Shown here: positions 1 through 8,040 of the stretch, piece by piece
Layout of the letters: every line of letters starts with the position of its first letter
Position numbering within the stretch: the stretch's first letter is position 1
Position numbers and translations under genes: made by a program
NCBI GenBank assembly: GCA_013816245.1
Contig: JACDEU010000010.1
Coordinates: 1 to 64,000, forward strand
Reading direction: 5' to 3'
DNA: 64,000 nucleotides
Source: Actinomycetota bacterium
GTDB taxonomy: Bacteria; Actinomycetota; Thermoleophilia; Gaiellales; Gaiellaceae
Notes under the pieces: model-generated
What the model was told of the DNA's origin: nothing
Databases searched by the model: none
What the model saw: only the letters and a program-made list of their open reading frames with translations

Positions 1-1106
1 TCGAGCGCACTCACGACTCCGGCGCCGACGTCGCGGTCGTCAACACCTGCAGCGTCACGCACGAGGCCGTCCGCAAGTCGCGGCAGGCCGCGGCGCGGGC
101 AGCCAGGACCCACCGCAAGGTGTACGTCACGGGCTGCGCCGCCAACCTCGCGGGCGACGCGTTCGCCGGGCTTCCGGAGAACGTCACCGTCGTGGGCAGG
201 CGGAGCGAGGAGACGCCGGCGTTCGTCGCGGGCGACGTGGGCACGATCGGCTGCGTCCAGGCGGACGCGCGACTCGATCGCGTGCGCGCCTTCGTGAAGA
301 TCCAGGACGGCTGCAGCTTCTCGTGCAACTTCTGCGTGATCCCGCTCGTGCGGGGGCGCTCGCGCAGCCGCACCGCCGTCGCGGTGCTCGACGAGGTTCG
401 CCGGCGGGTCGCACAGGGGCACCGCGAGATCGTCCTGACCGGGATCAACTTGGGCTGCTACCGCGACCGGGACGCCGGGTACGCGTTGCCGCGGCTCGTC
501 CGGGAGGTCGGCGAGACCGAGGGCCTCGAGCGCCTGCGGCTGTCTTCGATCGAGATCAACCACGTGGACGCAGACCTGGTCGCGGCGCTTCGGGAGACGC
601 CGAGCGTGAGTCCGCACCTGCACGTACCACTGCAGTCGGGCGACGACGGCGTGCTCCGCGACATGGCGCGCCGTTACTCCTCGAAGACCTACCTGCGCCG
701 GCTCGAGCCGCTCGCCGACTTCAACCTGACGACCGACGCGATCGTCGGGTTTCCCACCGAATCGGAGGCTGCTTTCCGGAACACCCTCAGCGTCGTCCAA
801 GCGGCCGGCATCACGAAGGTCCATGTCTTTCCGTACTCACCGCGGCCTGGAACCGCCACGGCTGCGGACGATTCCGTTGCGCCCGCGGTGAAAAAAGACC
901 GAAGTGCCCGGCTGCGCGCCGCGTCGGAAGCGGCGTGCCTTGCGCGCTGGCGTGAGAAGATCGGCGCAGATGACGTCGTCCTCGTCGATCGGCCCGGGCG
1001 CGGCTACGGGGACGACTACTCGCCGTGGCTCGTCGACGCTCCCGTGGGCGAGTTTGTCCATGTTCGCGGCGCAGACGTCTCGCAGGAGGGAATCCTCGCT
1101 GCCTGA
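1..1106 (+). CDS. mtaB: MtaB-like tRNA methylthiotransferase (5' partial)
   Basis: Radical SAM enzyme of the MiaB/MtaB family, which adds a methylthio group to modified adenosine-37 of tRNAs using two 4Fe-4S clusters. The reading frame is open from base 3, so the true start lies outside the window. The N-terminal UPF0004 domain is partly present, with the cysteine in NTCSVT and a second in VTGCAA. The radical SAM cluster motif CSFSCNFC follows, then a TIM-barrel with the LHVPLQSG motif. The C-terminal TRAM-like region is short. It heads a tightly packed row of housekeeping genes and its end overlaps the HIT gene. MtaB is preferred over MiaB because of the overall length and the actinobacterial neighbourhood; the exact subfamily is inferred. 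Confidence 0.88.
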   Translation, partial: ERTHDSGADVAVVNTCSVTHEAVRKSRQAAARAARTHRKVYVTGCAANLAGDAFAGLPENVTVVGRRSEETPAFVAGDVGTIGCVQADARLDRVRAFVKIQDGCSFSCNFCVIPLVRGRSRSRTAVAVLDEVRRRVAQGHREIVLTGINLGCYRDRDAGYALPRLVREVGETEGLERLRLSSIEINHVDADLVAALRETPSVSPHLHVPLQSGDDGVLRDMARRYSSKTYLRRLEPLADFNLTTDAIVGFPTESEAAFRNTLSVVQAAGITKVHVFPYSPRPGTATAADDSVAPAVKKDRSARLRAASEAACLARWREKIGADDVVLVDRPGRGYGDDYSPWLVDAPVGEFVHVRGADVSQEGILAA

Positions 1107-1428
1107 CGACTGCCTTTTCTGTCAGCTCGTGGACGAAGGCGACCACATCGCCAAGAGCGACGGCTTCGTCGCGATTCGGGACATCAATCCCCGCGCCGAC
1201 ACGCACCTGCTCGTCCTCCCCGAGCGTCACGTCGACACGTTCCGCGACGTGGGAGAGTTCCCGGCGGACGAGGCGAAGCGGATGCTCGACTTCGTCGCCG
1301 ACACCGCGAGCAAGGCGGGCCTCGAGGACTATCGCGTTCTCGTCAACGTCGGCGCGGGGGGTGGTCAGACGATCTTCCACCTCCACTGGCACATCCTCGG
1401 CGGCCGCGTGAAGGGCCTACCGTCATGA
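1099..1428 (+). CDS. HIT-family nucleotide hydrolase
   Basis: Small histidine triad protein of about 109 residues. It carries the diagnostic HLHWHILGG motif near the C-terminus, the nucleotide-phosphate hydrolysis site of HINT-type enzymes, and the N-terminal DCLFCQLV that usually opens this family (a partial zinc site). The family normally starts just before this motif. No ATG, GTG or TTG lies there in frame. An AGGAGG at 1084-1089 sits nine bases before a CTG at 1099, so CTG is the preferred start. The alternative is ATG 1060, which would overlap mtaB by 47 bases and has no visible ribosome binding site. The stop overlaps the next start as ATGA. Confidence 0.85.
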   Translation: MPDDCLFCQLVDEGDHIAKSDGFVAIRDINPRADTHLLVLPERHVDTFRDVGEFPADEAKRMLDFVADTASKAGLEDYRVLVNVGAGGGQTIFHLHWHILGGRVKGLPS

Positions 1429-1868
1429 GTCTGATCGCGCGCATGGAGGACGAGGTGAAGGCGGCGACGCTAGCGCGGGACGCCCCACGGCGTGACGCAC
1501 TGCGGCTGCTGCTGTCGAGCCTGCGCTCCGCGGAGAAGGAGCTCCAGCGTCCCCTTTCGGACGAGGAAGAGCTCCAGGTTTTGCAACGCGAGCGCAAGCG
1601 GCGGATCGAGGCTGCGGAGGCCTTCCGCAGCGGCGGCCGCGAGGAGCAGGCCGAGGGCGAAGAGCAGGAGCTTGCCGTGCTCAAGGAGTTCATGCCGGAA
1701 CCTCTATCCGAGGACGAGCTCGAGGAGATCGTGGACGACGCGATCGCCGAGAACGGGGCGACCAGCATGCGCGACTTCGGCCGGGTCATGGCCGACGTCA
1801 TGCCGCAGGTCTCCGGCCGCACCGACGGCTCCGTCGTGAGCCAGCTCGTCAAGGAGAAGCTGGCGTAA
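1425..1868 (+). CDS. GatB/YqeY domain protein
   Basis: A 147-residue stand-alone GatB/YqeY protein. The N-terminal helices carry the family pattern (an alkaline stretch with ARD.PRRDALR), and the C-terminal helical domain, with the EEL..IV.DAI and the GRVM.. segment, resembles the tail of the GatB amidotransferase subunit that contacts tRNA. The function of stand-alone YqeY proteins is not firmly known; a tRNA-related role is inferred from the domain. It is translationally coupled to the HIT gene through an ATGA overlap. Length is normal for the family. Confidence 0.9.
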   Translation: MSLIARMEDEVKAATLARDAPRRDALRLLLSSLRSAEKELQRPLSDEEELQVLQRERKRRIEAAEAFRSGGREEQAEGEEQELAVLKEFMPEPLSEDELEEIVDDAIAENGATSMRDFGRVMADVMPQVSGRTDGSVVSQLVKEKLA

Positions 1869-1870
1869 GA

Positions 1871-1897
1871 CTGACGCCCGAAGCTCCCGCCTACACT
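1871..1897 (+). promoter_or_regulatory. putative promoter for phoH (leaderless)
   Basis: CTGACG at 1871-1876 and TACACT at 1892-1897 are separated by 15 bases and lie directly before the GTG start at 1905. The predicted transcription start would fall at or next to the start codon, and no Shine-Dalgarno sequence is visible, so the mRNA is probably leaderless. This is a prediction from pattern only. Confidence 0.4.
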
Positions 1898-1904
1898 TGA
1901 GCGA

Positions 1905-2873
<969 letters not shown>

Positions 2874-2875
2874 CG

Positions 2876-3253
2876 GTGATGGTGGAGATCGAGGTGGCGA
2901 ACCGTTCGGGCGCAGCACTCGATCTCGAGGCCGCTGCCGAGCTCATCCGCGCCGTCCTCCGCGCGGAGGCGATCGACGAGGGCGAGCTCGGTCTCGCGCT
3001 CGTCGGTCCCGACGAGATCCGCGACTTGAAGCGCGAGCATCTCGGGATCGACGAGGCGACGGACGCGCTCGCATTTCCGATCGACGGCCGCGAGGCAATC
3101 CCTGCGGGAGTGCCGCGCCAACTCGGTGACGTCGTCCTCTGCCCGGAGGTCGTGGGCGATGCCTGGCGCGCGCCGCTCGTCCATGCGGTGCTGCACCTCG
3201 TCGGCTACGACCACGGCGCCGAGATGGAAGTCAGGGAGCGTGCGCACGTATGA
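2876..3253 (+). CDS. ybeY: Endoribonuclease YbeY
   Basis: Zinc-dependent RNA endonuclease involved in 16S rRNA 3' maturation and ribosome quality control. The protein is 125 residues, somewhat short for the family (about 150). The metal-binding signature HAVLHLVGYDH supplies three histidines close to the C-terminus, and the upstream LNLxxRxxD.PTDVLAFP-like segment appears as HLGIDEATDALAFPID. GTG 2876 or ATG 2879 could be the start. It is coupled to phoH upstream and overlaps the DgkA gene as ATGA. Confidence 0.93.
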   Translation: MMVEIEVANRSGAALDLEAAAELIRAVLRAEAIDEGELGLALVGPDEIRDLKREHLGIDEATDALAFPIDGREAIPAGVPRQLGDVVLCPEVVGDAWRAPLVHAVLHLVGYDHGAEMEVRERAHV

Positions 3254-3957
3254 GGGCGCGCCCGAACATGGTCGAGAGCTTCAACTATGCAATCGAGGGC
3301 CTCATCCACGTGTTGCGGACGCAACGCAACATGCGGCTCCACTTCGCGGCTGCGGGAGCCGTGATCGTCGCCGCCGTCGCAGTCGGCGTCTCGAAGATCG
3401 AGCTGATCGCCCTCTTGCTCGCGATCGCGTTCGTGCTCGTCGCCGAGATGATCAACACGGCGATCGAAGGCGCCATCGACGCGGCGACAACCTCGTTCGA
3501 CCCGATGGCGAAGCTCGCGAAGGACATCGCGGCCGGAGCGGTGCTGATCGCGTCGGTGAACGCCGTCGCGATCGGGTACCTCGTCTTCGCCGGCAAGACC
3601 GCCGACAAGACCGCGCGCGTGCTCGACAGGGTCCGCAATGCTCCGGCCGAGATCACCGTGGTCGCACTCGTGCTCACGGTCATCATCGTGATCGCCGCCA
3701 AGGCCTGGACCGGTCGCGGGACGCCGCTCCGCGGTGGGTTGCCTTCCGGTCATGCAGCCGTCGCGTTCGCGGGGTGGATGGCGGCCACCTATATCGTCGG
3801 TGACTCGCACCGCTTCGTCGTCAGTGCGCTGACGTTCATCATGGCTTTGCTCGTGGCTCAGACTCGCGTGGAATCCGGCGTTCACTCGGCCCTCGAGGTC
3901 GCCTACGGTGGCGCGCTCGGAGCGCTCGTCACCCTTTCCGTGTTCCAGTTGTTGTGA
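3250..3957 (+). CDS. dgkA: DgkA-type lipid kinase fused to PAP2-like phosphatase domain
   Basis: Membrane protein of 235 residues. Residues 1-120 match the small prokaryotic diacylglycerol/undecaprenol kinase family: an amphipathic N-terminus, three membrane helices, the EMINTAIEGAID active-site motif and AKDIAAGAVL. Residues 135-235 add three further hydrophobic segments with a PAP2-like GLPSGHAA motif and an R-x5-H motif, TRVESGVH. The usual aspartate of the third PAP2 motif is replaced by glutamate (HSALE) and the first PAP2 motif is atypical. A kinase and a phosphatase for the same lipid carrier in one chain suggests undecaprenyl-phosphate recycling, but this is inference. It overlaps ybeY and cdd by four bases each. 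Confidence 0.88.
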   Translation: MRARPNMVESFNYAIEGLIHVLRTQRNMRLHFAAAGAVIVAAVAVGVSKIELIALLLAIAFVLVAEMINTAIEGAIDAATTSFDPMAKLAKDIAAGAVLIASVNAVAIGYLVFAGKTADKTARVLDRVRNAPAEITVVALVLTVIIVIAAKAWTGRGTPLRGGLPSGHAAVAFAGWMAATYIVGDSHRFVVSALTFIMALLVAQTRVESGVHSALEVAYGGALGALVTLSVFQLL

Positions 3958-4322
3958 GCAACGATCTCTACGACCGCGCGGTCGCGATCTCGGAGCGGGC
4001 GTACGCGCCGTATTCGAACTATCTCGTCGGCGCGGCAGTGCGTACTCGTGACGGCAAGGTCTTCGAAGGAGTGAACGTCGAGAACGCCGCGTATCCGCTC
4101 GGTGTCTGCGCCGAGAAGACGGCGCTCGTCAAGGCGGTGAGCGAGGGTTACAAGCCCGGCGATTTCGAGGCGATCGGGATCACCGCATCGCCGTGCGGTG
4201 GTTGCCGCCAGTGGTTGTACGAGTTCAAGATCGACGAGGTCACGTTCATGAGCTCGGCCGGGGAGCTGGCCACCTATTCGGCGGCGAACCTGCTGCCGGA
4301 TACCTGGGACCTTCCGGCTTGA
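3954..4322 (+). CDS. cdd: Cytidine deaminase
   Basis: Zinc enzyme that deaminates cytidine and deoxycytidine in pyrimidine salvage. It has 122 residues, the length of the homotetrameric type. The zinc and proton-shuttle motif is VCAEKTAL (Cys-Ala-Glu) and the second site is PCGGCRQ, giving three cysteine ligands. The substrate-binding segment NVENAAYPLGV is intact. GTG 3954 overlaps the preceding stop, and the stop overlaps the era start, so the whole block is probably one transcript. Confidence 0.95.
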   Translation: MSNDLYDRAVAISERAYAPYSNYLVGAAVRTRDGKVFEGVNVENAAYPLGVCAEKTALVKAVSEGYKPGDFEAIGITASPCGGCRQWLYEFKIDEVTFMSSAGELATYSAANLLPDTWDLPA

Positions 4323-5179
4323 AGTCCGGCTTCGTCGCCGTGGCAGGACGGCCGAACGTCGGCAAGTCGACGATCGTGAACGCCCTCGCGGGCGGCAAGG
4401 TCGCGATCGTGTCCGACAAGCCGCAGACGACGCGCCGCCGGATCTTCGGTATCGCGAACGGAGACGCCTATCAGCTCATTCTCGCCGACCTCCCGGGCTT
4501 CCAACGTCCACTCGACGCGCTGACGGAGCACATGCAGCGCACGGTGGACACTTCTTTCGAGGACGTCGAGGCCGTCCTACTCGTGCTTTCCGCCCGCGAG
4601 CGAATCGGGGCCGGCGACAAGTTCGTGGCACGGCGAGTCTTCGAGCTCGGTGTGCCGGTCGTGATCGCTCTCAACAAAGTCGACCGCTTGAAGGGCGGTC
4701 ACATCGCCACGCAGATGGAGACCGCGTCGAGGCTCGGCAACTTTCACGCGCTGCATCCCGTCAGCGCCAAGACCGGTGACGGCATACCCGAGCTTCGCGA
4801 CGATCTCGTCACCCTGCTGCCCGAAGGACCTCTGTACTTTCCGCAGGAGCAGCGCACAGACCTGCCGCTCGAGGTGCAGATCGCAGAGCTCGTGCGGGAG
4901 CAGGCGCTGCGGTTGACGAAGGACGAGGTGCCGCACGCGATCACGGTCGAGGTTCAGGAGCTGGGCGAGCGCGTGATCGAGGCGCAGATCCTCGTCGAGA
5001 CCGAGTCGCAGAAGCAGATCCTCGTCGGCAAGGGCGGCTCGATGGTGCGCGAGATCGGCCGCCGCGCCCGGCCGGAGATCGAAGCGGTCGTTGGTCATCC
5101 CGTGTATCTGGAGCTGCGCGTGAAGGTGAAAGCCCGCTGGCGCCGCGACGAAGCTTTGCTGCAGCGCCTGGGCCTCTAG
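4319..5179 (+). CDS. era: GTPase Era
   Basis: Ribosome-assembly GTPase that binds the 3' end of 16S rRNA. It has 286 residues from TTG 4319, which overlaps the cdd stop; upstream starts would lie inside cdd. The GTPase domain has G1 GRPNVGKST near the N-terminus, the G3 DLPGF and G4 NKVD. The C-terminal KH RNA-binding domain contains GKGGSMVREIGRRAR. Its position after phoH, ybeY and cdd fits the conserved order in Gram-positive bacteria. Confidence 0.95.
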   Translation: MKSGFVAVAGRPNVGKSTIVNALAGGKVAIVSDKPQTTRRRIFGIANGDAYQLILADLPGFQRPLDALTEHMQRTVDTSFEDVEAVLLVLSARERIGAGDKFVARRVFELGVPVVIALNKVDRLKGGHIATQMETASRLGNFHALHPVSAKTGDGIPELRDDLVTLLPEGPLYFPQEQRTDLPLEVQIAELVREQALRLTKDEVPHAITVEVQELGERVIEAQILVETESQKQILVGKGGSMVREIGRRARPEIEAVVGHPVYLELRVKVKARWRRDEALLQRLGL

Positions 5180-5240
5180 TCAGATATCGAGGCCGCGGCT
5201 ACACTCCGGCTCGACGGGGACTACTAGGGGAGGAGCAACC

Positions 5241-6659
5241 TTGAGGGGAATTTTCCGCCTGTTGGCGGTTCTGACGGTGTTCGCGGCCGCCGCGTTCGCC
5301 ACTGGTTCGGCCGGCGCGTTCACGGTCGGCGCGCCCGTGAACGTTACGCGCGACCCGCTGTCCGAGAACGAGACACCGCTCGCCGTGAATCCGGCGAATC
5401 CGCAGATGCTGCTGTCCGGCTCGAACGACTGGAACTACAACGACGGCTGCGGCATGTACGTCAGCGTCAATGGGGGACAGTCGTGGAGCGGTGCCCTGCC
5501 GGAGGGCTATCTGCCCGGCATCACCAAGTACACGAACGACCCGAACGTCGCCGGCACCGGCGCCTATGACGCAGGCGGCGATCCTGTCGTGGCGTTCAGC
5601 CCGGACGGAAAAACGGCCTACTTCGTCTGCCAGGCGTTCAACTTCACGCCGCCGTACCAGATCCAAATGCTGCTGAACCGCGGCACGGTGACGCAGAACG
5701 GCATCACGTGGCAATCCACAGGGCTGACGCCGATCTCGACCTGGAACGGAAACGGCAAGACGAAGGGCGGGAACGGCCAGTTCCCGGACCACGAGGCGAT
5801 CCATGTCGATGCGGCTGGTCGGATCTACGTCACGTGGGCGCAGTTCAACGGACAGGGCACCCATTCACCCGTGCTCGTCGCAACCTCGACGGACGGCGGC
5901 CGCTCTTTCTCGACGCCCGTCAAGGTGACGGCCGGGAACATCCGGAACAACCAGGATCAGCGGATCGTCACGGCACCGAACGGCGATGCGTACCTGACGT
6001 TCGACAACGGCCTCCAGGGCGGCAAGGGCACCGTCTTCTACGTCACGAAGTCCACCGACGGTGGAGCGACATGGTCGGCGCCGATTCTGTTCGCAACGCT
6101 CGTGAACCCGGTGTGCATCTTCCCGACGTACTGCTTCAACATCTCCGGTGGGCAGTTCCGCGCCGGAGGCACGTATCCGGTGCCGGCGTTCGACGCCGTC
6201 CGCAACCGGCTCGTCGTCGCCTATGCGGACATCGTCGGCCCCTACGGACAGATGTACGTGACGTCGGCTTCGGCGAGTGACCTCACCCACTGGACCGCTC
6301 CACGGGCGATTGCGCCCGCACCGGCTGATCAGTTCATGGGCGAATTCGGGATCGCCCCGAACGGGCGCTACGACGCCTCGTTCTACGACCGCAGGTACAC
6401 GAACAACATGCTCGTCGACTTCACCTACGCGACGAGCGCGGACGGCGGCGCGACCTGGAGCAACGCGCGCGTGTCTCAGTCGTCTTTCGACCCGTCGACG
6501 TGGGGCGTTCCCAGCTCGAATGCGCTGGGCTATCGGCCCTTCATCGGCGACTACAACGGGCTCGTGTCCAGGAACGACTGGGCCGGGCTGACATGGACCG
6601 GGGTGGCGCCGCCGCAGCCGCTCAACCTGGAGATTTACTTCGCAAGAGTGACGCCGTAA
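5241..6659 (+). CDS. Secreted BNR/Asp-box repeat protein
   Basis: 472-residue exported protein. TTG 5241 is preceded by GGGGAGGA, a good ribosome binding site. The signal peptide is residues 1-26 (hydrophobic core LLAVLTVFAAAAFA, cleavage near GSAGA). At least four Asp-box motifs of the S-x-DGG-x-(T/S)W type are visible: SVNGGQSW, STDGGRSF, STDGGATW and SADGGATW. They indicate a sialidase-like beta-propeller. I see no clear sialidase catalytic triad, so enzymatic activity is not claimed. It stands alone, with a hairpin immediately after the stop. Confidence 0.82.
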   Translation: MRGIFRLLAVLTVFAAAAFATGSAGAFTVGAPVNVTRDPLSENETPLAVNPANPQMLLSGSNDWNYNDGCGMYVSVNGGQSWSGALPEGYLPGITKYTNDPNVAGTGAYDAGGDPVVAFSPDGKTAYFVCQAFNFTPPYQIQMLLNRGTVTQNGITWQSTGLTPISTWNGNGKTKGGNGQFPDHEAIHVDAAGRIYVTWAQFNGQGTHSPVLVATSTDGGRSFSTPVKVTAGNIRNNQDQRIVTAPNGDAYLTFDNGLQGGKGTVFYVTKSTDGGATWSAPILFATLVNPVCIFPTYCFNISGGQFRAGGTYPVPAFDAVRNRLVVAYADIVGPYGQMYVTSASASDLTHWTAPRAIAPAPADQFMGEFGIAPNGRYDASFYDRRYTNNMLVDFTYATSADGGATWSNARVSQSSFDPSTWGVPSSNALGYRPFIGDYNGLVSRNDWAGLTWTGVAPPQPLNLEIYFARVTP

Positions 6660-6665
6660 AGGTTG

Positions 6666-6705
6666 GTTTGCTGGGAGTGCGCAAGAGTGCGTACTCCCAG
6701 CAAAC
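6666..6705 (+). terminator. Strong stem-loop after BNR gene
   Basis: Perfect 13-bp inverted repeat (GTTTGCTGGGAGT at 6666-6678 and its complement at 6693-6705). The stem extends inward to about 18 pairs with one G-T and a four-base loop. It starts seven bases after the stop of the BNR gene. There is no T-tract, so it may act as a transcript end or stabiliser without a classical U-run. Confidence 0.6.
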
Positions 6706-6943
6706 GCCTAAGACGCGGGAATCGACAGAAACACGAAAGCCGAACCCTAAGACCTGGCGAAGCCGGGCTTAGCGAAAGGCGAACCGATGCGGGCGCGGCC
6801 GCGAAGCGCCCGTGCCGGCACGGAAGGGGACAACCTCCGAGCAGGCCACCAAAGGCGTGCGCGAGCTTTGCCCGCGCACGTTTCGCGCGTAGCGCCGTGA
6901 CAAAAACCTGCACGAAAGCGAAAGCTTTCGCGCGGCTAGACTG
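6706..6943. repeat. Hairpin-rich intergenic segment upstream of deoC
   Basis: No credible gene. The segment contains several inverted repeats: CGTGCGCG (6856-6863) pairing with 6873-6880 around a loop containing CTTTGCC, a GGGCGC/GCGCCC pair near 6790-6815, and the 14-base palindrome GCGAAAGCTTTCGC at 6918-6931. A related hairpin with CTTTGCCCG in its loop lies on the other side of deoC, so these may be a local repeat type. Confidence 0.5.
6918..6942 (+). promoter_or_regulatory. Putative deoC promoter with palindromic operator
   Basis: The palindrome GCGAAAGCTTTCGC (6918-6931) sits directly upstream of a TAGACT -10-like box (6937-6942), in the place expected for the spacer and -35 region. 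ATG 6950 follows the box by seven bases, compatible with a leaderless start and with repressor control. The regulator is not identified. Confidence 0.35.
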
Positions 6944-6949
6944 ATGCCC

Positions 6950-7888
6950 ATGGCACAGGCGCCTGTTCTGCCACGTGGTTTCGAGCTTCCGCTCGAACCG
7001 AGGCTGCCGCGGATCGGGTCGGTCGATGCCGTCGCGCTCGAGGAGCGAGCGGCTTCGCTTGCGAAGCGCTCGATCAAGAAGGAGGCGAAGGTCTTCGCGC
7101 TCGAGCTCGCGGTCCGGATGATGGATCTCACGACCCTCGAGGGCCAGGACACTCCGGGCAAGGTGGCTGCGCTCGCCTCGAAGGCGATCCGGCCGGATCC
7201 GAGTGAGCCGGGCGTCCCCTCCGTCGCGGCGATCTGTGTCTACCCGAACCTCGTCCCTGCTGCCGTGGCGCGGGTCGAGGGCTCGAGCGTCAAGGTCGCC
7301 TCCGTCGCGACCGCGTTCCCCTCGGGACAGTCCCCGATCGAGCTGAAGCTCGAGGAAGTCGCGTGGGTCGTCGACCAGGGTGCGGACGAGGTCGACATGG
7401 TGATCGATCGCGGCGCATTCCTGTCGGGCCGGTATGCGAAGGTCTACGACGAGATCGTGCGCGTGAAGGAGGCCGCAGGCGACGCGCATCTCAAGGTCAT
7501 CCTCGAGGTCTCGGAGCTCGGGACGTACGACAACGTTCGACGAGCGTCGCTCCTGGCGATGGCCGCAGGCGCGGACTTCATCAAGACCTCGACCGGCAAG
7601 CTCCCCGGCGCGGCAACCCTGCCTGTGACGCTCTGCATGCTCGAGGCGATCCGCGACGTGTACGAGGAGAACGGCCGCATGGTCGGGATGAAGCCTGCAG
7701 GCGGGATCCGGCAGGCCAAGCAAGCGGTTCAGTACCTCGTCCAGCTCCACGAGACGCTCGGCCCGGACTGGCTCACACCCGACCTGTATCGCCTGGGTGC
7801 CTCGTCGCTTCTGAACGACGTCCTGATGCAGCTTCGAAAGGAAAAGACCGGTGTCTACCAAAGCCCCGACTACTTCACGGTTGACTGA
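6950..7888 (+). CDS. deoC: Deoxyribose-phosphate aldolase
   Basis: Class I aldolase that cleaves 2-deoxyribose-5-phosphate to acetaldehyde and glyceraldehyde-3-phosphate. About 312 residues; the TIM-barrel core is preceded by a 60-residue N-terminal extension typical of the longer actinobacterial forms. The catalytic lysines lie in HLKVILEVSELG and FIKTSTGK. The VCVYP-type strand (AAICVYPNLV) and the GMKPAGGIR phosphate-binding loop are present. ATG 6944 is an alternative start; 6950 fits the upstream TAGACT box better. The downstream aldehyde dehydrogenases could consume the acetaldehyde, giving a deoxyribose catabolic cluster. Confidence 0.93.
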   Translation: MAQAPVLPRGFELPLEPRLPRIGSVDAVALEERAASLAKRSIKKEAKVFALELAVRMMDLTTLEGQDTPGKVAALASKAIRPDPSEPGVPSVAAICVYPNLVPAAVARVEGSSVKVASVATAFPSGQSPIELKLEEVAWVVDQGADEVDMVIDRGAFLSGRYAKVYDEIVRVKEAAGDAHLKVILEVSELGTYDNVRRASLLAMAAGADFIKTSTGKLPGAATLPVTLCMLEAIRDVYEENGRMVGMKPAGGIRQAKQAVQYLVQLHETLGPDWLTPDLYRLGASSLLNDVLMQLRKEKTGVYQSPDYFTVD

Positions 7889-8040
7889 GTTGACACGGCG
7901 CGAGCGTTTCGCCGACGCCGGCGGGCTTTGCCCGGCGGCGTCTCAGTTGCGCTCTCCTGTGAGCTCACGAAAAGGAGGGGGCTCACGGGGGAACCCCGCG
8001 TTCCCCCGTGCTGAGAGTCCCGATTACCTCACCGTTGACT
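7862..8040. repeat. Duplicated deoC-end/ALDH-start junction around a hairpin insert
   Basis: The sequence at the end of deoC (about 7862-7888) recurs imperfectly at about 8014-8040. Both copies encode S-P-D-Y-(F/L)-T-V-D-stop in one frame and T-S-(R/P)-L-T-E-L in another, with mostly third-position differences. Between them lie two strong hairpins: 7914-7942 (12 bp, one mismatch, loop CTTTG) and 7984-8010 (perfect 11 bp, CACGGGGGAAC and its complement). An AAAGGAGGGGG lies at 7973-7980. This looks like a tandem duplication or recombination with an inserted palindromic element. Confidence 0.6.

Noticed and set aside
5241-6659. True sialidase
   Set aside because: Asp-box repeats are present but the catalytic Arg triad and Tyr/Glu pair could not be identified.
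6635-7861. 408-codon minus-strand frame opposite deoC
   Set aside because: Antisense shadow typical of high-GC DNA; deoC motifs are on the plus strand.
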